64,000 nucleotides of DNA from JAWLCA01 sp041687395 (GTDB lineage: Bacteria > Pseudomonadota > Alphaproteobacteria > Rhodobacterales > Rhodobacteraceae), in contig JAWLCA010000013.1 in assembly GCA_041687395.1 (NCBI GenBank), positions 58,552 to 122,551 of the forward strand, read 5' to 3'. Each line of letters begins with the position of its first letter. The stretch's first letter is position 1. A program made the position numbers and the translations under genes. The notes beneath the pieces are model-generated. The model saw only the letters and a program-made list of their open reading frames with translations, ran no database searches and had not been told where the DNA came from. Shown here piece after piece: positions 61,102 through 64,000 of the stretch.

Positions 61102-61965
61102 ATGACGATGATCTACACTACCCCCGACGACTGGTTACGCGCACCGGAAAAGCGCATTGCGCTGTTCGGCATGTCGGGCCTGGGCAAGACCCATGTCGCC
61201 AGCCTGCTGCGGGCCTCGGGCGGGTGGTTCCACTATTCCATCGATTACCGCATCGGCACCCGCTACATGGGCGAGCACATCGCCGACAACTTCAAGGCCG
61301 AGGCGATGAAGGTACCGCTGCTGCGCGAGCTGCTGTTGACCGACAGCGTCTATATCCAGTCGAACATCACCTTCGACAACCTCGCGCCGCTGTCCACCTA
61401 CCTGGGCAAGCCGGGGGATCCGGCGCGCGGCGGCCTGCCGTTCGAGGAATACTGCCGTCGCCAAAACCAGCACCGCACGGCCGAGGTCGCGGCGCTGCTT
61501 GACACGCCGCATTTCATCGCCCGCGCCAAGGCGCTGTATGGCTACCCGAACTTCGTCTGCGACACCGGCGGGTCGATCTGCGAGGTGGTGAACCCCGACG
61601 ACCCAGAAGATCCGGTTCTCACCTCCCTGTCGCAGAACCTGCTGCTGATCGGGATCGAGGGCTCGGACGCCCACACCGAGGAGTTGATCCGCCGCTTCGA
61701 CCGGGCGCCGAAGCCGATGTACTACCACCCCGACTTCCTGACCCGCGCCTGGGCCGAATACGCAGGCGACAAGCCGCTGGACGCCATCGACCCAGACGCC
61801 TTTGTCCGCTGGACCTATGCCCGTGCGCTGGCCCATCGCGCGCCGCTCTATGCCGCGATGGCCCGCAACTGGGGCCTTTCCGTCACCGCAGAGGACATCG
61901 CCCGCGTCAACTCGGCGGCCAAGTTCGACACCCTGGTCGCCCGCACCCTTGAGGCGCGCGGCTGA
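61102..61965 (+). CDS. Conserved ATPase with Walker A motif
   Basis: A 287-residue P-loop protein. GMSGLGKT (23-30) is the Walker A; WFHYSIDYRIGTRYMGEHI follows. A later CDTGGSICEVVNPDD and LLIGIEGSDAHTEELIRRF are strongly patterned. It resembles kinase-like ATPases of Rhodobacterales with no assigned role. GCGGAG precedes the ATG; a second ATG six bases on is possible. Confidence 0.75.
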   Translation: MTMIYTTPDDWLRAPEKRIALFGMSGLGKTHVASLLRASGGWFHYSIDYRIGTRYMGEHIADNFKAEAMKVPLLRELLLTDSVYIQSNITFDNLAPLSTYLGKPGDPARGGLPFEEYCRRQNQHRTAEVAALLDTPHFIARAKALYGYPNFVCDTGGSICEVVNPDDPEDPVLTSLSQNLLLIGIEGSDAHTEELIRRFDRAPKPMYYHPDFLTRAWAEYAGDKPLDAIDPDAFVRWTYARALAHRAPLYAAMARNWGLSVTAEDIARVNSAAKFDTLVARTLEARG

Positions 61966-62001
61966 ACCGCCTATCTGACCTGTCCCCAAGGGATGATCCC
62001 G

Positions 62002-62925
62002 ATGCCGATCACGCTGCCCGAAACCTTGCCCGCCTTTGACATCCTTCAGTCCGAAGGCGTCATGGTCATGGGCGAGAGCCGCGCCGCCCGGCAGGACATC
62101 CGCCCGCTCAGGATCGGGCTTCTGAACCTGATGCCCAAGAAGATTCAGACTGAGACTCAGTTCGCCCGCCTGATCGGCGCCACACCCGTGCAGATTGACT
62201 TGCAGTTGATCCGCATGACCGAGCACGAAACGCGCAACACCGCACCCGAGCACATGGCCGAATTCTACCGCCCCTTTGCCGAGGTGGCGGCCACGGGCGA
62301 AAAGTTTGACGGCCTGATCATCACCGGCGCCCCGATCGAGCATCTACCTTACGAGGACGTGACCTACTGGGACGAGTTGGTTCGGGTCATGGACTGGACC
62401 CAAAGCCACGTCCATTCAACGTTTGGTGTCTGCTGGGGCGGCATGGCGATGGCGTGGCACTTCCACGGCATCCCCAAGCACATGCTGGAGCGAAAGGCCT
62501 TCGGTTGCTACCGCCACCGCAACCTGGTGCCCACCTCGCCCTTTCTGCGCGGGTTTTCCGACGAATGCGTGATCCCCGTCAGCCGCTGGACAGAACTGAA
62601 GCAGGCGGACATCGACGCGGTGCCGGGGCTGGTCACGCTGCTCGGTTCCGATCAGGTGGGCCCCTGCCTGGTCGAGGATCCGGCGCATCGGAGCCTGTGG
62701 ATCTTCAACCACCTCGAATACGACAGCGGCACGCTGAAGGAGGAATACGACCGCGACGTGGTCTCGGGCACGCCGATCAACGTGCCTTTGAACTATTATC
62801 CCGACGACGATCCGTCGAAAACACCGCTCAACCGCTGGCGGAGCCACGCGCACCTTCTATATGGCAACTGGATCAACGAGATCTATCAGTCAACACCGTA
62901 TGACCTTGCCGAAATTGGCCGCTAG
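62002..62925 (+). CDS. metA: MetA-family homoserine O-acyltransferase (predicted acetyl-CoA user)
   Basis: A 307-residue MetA. LLNLMPKKIQTETQFARLIG, the nucleophile cysteine in FGVCWGGMA, and NYYPDDDPSKTPLNRWRSHAHLLYGNWIN are family hallmarks. In the substrate-selecting loop it reads TGAPIEHL, with Glu113 where E. coli MetA has Gly111; known work links Glu here to acetyl-CoA use, so the product is probably O-acetylhomoserine. It starts methionine synthesis. The ATG at 62002 is preferred to 61993 for AAGGGA spacing and family start MPI. Confidence 0.93.
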   Translation: MPITLPETLPAFDILQSEGVMVMGESRAARQDIRPLRIGLLNLMPKKIQTETQFARLIGATPVQIDLQLIRMTEHETRNTAPEHMAEFYRPFAEVAATGEKFDGLIITGAPIEHLPYEDVTYWDELVRVMDWTQSHVHSTFGVCWGGMAMAWHFHGIPKHMLERKAFGCYRHRNLVPTSPFLRGFSDECVIPVSRWTELKQADIDAVPGLVTLLGSDQVGPCLVEDPAHRSLWIFNHLEYDSGTLKEEYDRDVVSGTPINVPLNYYPDDDPSKTPLNRWRSHAHLLYGNWINEIYQSTPYDLAEIGR

Positions 62926-63874
62926 CCTGCTTACATTCGCCGCCATCTCCGTGACGCTCGCCGGATGCGGCGCGCTGGTCGGCCAGCGGATCGAAAGCCG
63001 GGCCCAGGCGGCCGAGGCAGCCTATCCCCCCACCGGCCAGTTCGTCAAGGTGGCGGGCCGCCGCGTCCATGCCCATGTGGAGGGAACGGGGCCGGACCTG
63101 ATCCTGATCCACGGCGCGAGCGGCAGCACGCGGGATTTCACCTTCTCGCTGGTGGATCAGTTGAAGGACCGCTATCGCGTAATCGCCTTCGACCGTCCCG
63201 GCCTCGGCTGGTCGGACGATCTGGGCACGGAGAGTCTCAGCCCCGTTGCGCAGGCAGACCATCTGCGCGCCGCCGCCGAACAGCTTGGCGTGCGCCGGCC
63301 CATCGTTCTGGGCCACAGCTATGGTGCCTCGGTCGCGCTCGCCTGGGGGCTGCGCGATCCGGGACAGACCGCGGCTCTTGTCATCGTCTCAGGTGCGACG
63401 CGGCCATGGGACGGCGGCCTCGGCCCCAGCTACACGCTGACCGCCAGCCGGTTCGGTCGCGCCACCATCGTGCCGCTCGCCAGCGCCTTTGCGACCGAGC
63501 GGCTGACCAGCAGCGTCATCGATTCGATATTCAAGCCGCAATCCGCGCCTGAAGGGTATGACGACTATATCGGTGCCGGCCTCACGCTGCGCCCGCCGAC
63601 ATTGCACCTGAACGCGCGTCAGATCACCGCCCTGCATCCCTATCTGGTCGAGATGGAGAAGCACTACGACCGGCTTCCCATTCCGGTCGAGATCGTCCAC
63701 GGCGACCGCGACATGGTTGTGCCGCTGGAGATCCATGGCGTGCCGCTGGCCGACCTGATCCCCGGCGCAGAGATCAGCATCATCGCCGACGGCGGCCACA
63801 TGCCGCACCACACCCACAGCGACCGGGTGGTGGACGCCATCGATCGCGCCGCTCGCCGCGCAGGCCGCCGCTAG
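62900..63874 (+). CDS. Alpha/beta hydrolase lipoprotein
   Basis: A 324-residue alpha/beta hydrolase with a lipoprotein signal: LTFAAISVTLAGC ends in the lipobox LAGC, Cys23. The hydrolase core has LILIHGASGSTRDF, AFDRPGLGWSD, the nucleophile elbow GHSYGAS, an acidic residue in HGDRDMVV and the histidine in DGGHMPHH. The start at 62900 overlaps the end of metA by 26 bp, so translation is coupled. The location is likely the outer membrane or periplasm; substrate unknown. Confidence 0.85.
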   Translation: MTLPKLAASLLTFAAISVTLAGCGALVGQRIESRAQAAEAAYPPTGQFVKVAGRRVHAHVEGTGPDLILIHGASGSTRDFTFSLVDQLKDRYRVIAFDRPGLGWSDDLGTESLSPVAQADHLRAAAEQLGVRRPIVLGHSYGASVALAWGLRDPGQTAALVIVSGATRPWDGGLGPSYTLTASRFGRATIVPLASAFATERLTSSVIDSIFKPQSAPEGYDDYIGAGLTLRPPTLHLNARQITALHPYLVEMEKHYDRLPIPVEIVHGDRDMVVPLEIHGVPLADLIPGAEISIIADGGHMPHHTHSDRVVDAIDRAARRAGRR

Positions 63875-64000
63875 GCCCGCCCACCGTTTTGTGACGATCA
63901 ATAGTTCACCCTGAACAACTCTCACCCCACTGTTTCTGCTTCATAACGCGGCGTTTTTCTTAGGTTTTGGACGCAGCATTTTGTACTATCGCAGCCAGAA
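63875..64000. other. Right-edge non-coding region
   Basis: The last 126 bases are AT-richer than the coding sequence, with no ORF and no clear hairpin-plus-T terminator; CGGCGTTTTTCTTAGG has a T-run but only a weak stem before it. It may belong to the promoter of a gene beyond the edge. Confidence 0.4.

Overview
The window is a 64 kb chromosomal stretch from a GC-rich alphaproteobacterium, almost certainly a member of the Rhodobacterales (Rhodobacteraceae or Roseobacter type). This rests on the adjacent DUF6456 and DUF6477 genes, an NDUFA12-type complex I accessory gene next to a DUF2155 gene, a malic enzyme fused to a phosphotransacetylase domain, an IalB-family protein, a non-pyrrolysine MttB homologue, a TRAP transporter and an EutD/DoeA-like hydrolase. 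I see no phage, insertion sequence, integrase, CRISPR array, tRNA or rRNA gene. The gene set is dense and largely core, with several accessory catabolic and regulatory islands.

Layout. 1-1383: start of a HerA-like ATPase gene (runs off the left edge), a structured non-coding spacer, and an IalB-family periplasmic protein. 1409-9009: a catabolic island with a GntR/UTRA regulator and Gfo/Idh/MocA dehydrogenase on the minus strand, divergent from an LLM flavin monooxygenase, aldo/keto reductase, flavin reductase and DctQ-DctM-DctP TRAP transporter. 9.1-16.4 kb: TusA, an EutD/DoeA-like M24 protein, an orphan YejA-like binding protein coupled to an entericidin-like lipoprotein, 3-hydroxybutyrate dehydrogenase, a patatin, a winged-helix/alpha-beta-hydrolase fusion and a 61-aa protein. 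16.5-19.8 kb: DUF502 membrane protein and a TetR-psuK-psuG pseudouridine-catabolism operon. 19.9-24.6 kb: homocysteine methyltransferase family protein, GNAT, rpsB-tsf and an FAD oxidoreductase. 24.7-31.9 kb: gluQRS-trmFO, NDUFA12, DUF2155, aat, a 3-hydroxyisobutyrate-dehydrogenase-like gene and a penicillin acylase.

31.9-42.5 kb: a YhaN/YhaO-like (Rad50/Mre11-type) pair, a YqeY-family gene, carA, a family-2 glycosyltransferase with an N-terminal MshEN-type domain, an FCD GntR regulator, a HAD pyrimidine nucleotidase, a small membrane protein and a UbiH-type hydroxylase. 42.6-50.0 kb: maeB, prpE, and a soluble hybrid kinase (kinase-receiver-Hpt) translationally coupled to a sigma54-type response regulator. 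50.0-58.6 kb: nadK, glyA, lipA, DUF6456/DUF6477 pair, MttB homologue and guaA. 58.6-64 kb: ABM-domain protein, DMT exporter, FadL-type outer-membrane protein, a conserved ATPase, metA and a lipoprotein alpha/beta hydrolase.

The most interesting non-gene signal is a family of three related 63-74 bp elements (10660-10733, 14809-14882, 52421-52485). Each has a perfect palindrome with the invariant core CACGCGTG and compensating flank changes, then an A-run, a TGAT block, a T-run and a terminal TTAACC. All three sit in spacers between convergent genes. A second non-coding signal is a probable small RNA of about 75 nt at 12820-12896 with its own promoter-like hexamers, two hairpins and a strong intrinsic terminator. 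Starts were refined from Shine-Dalgarno position and family alignment recalled from memory; no database search was possible.
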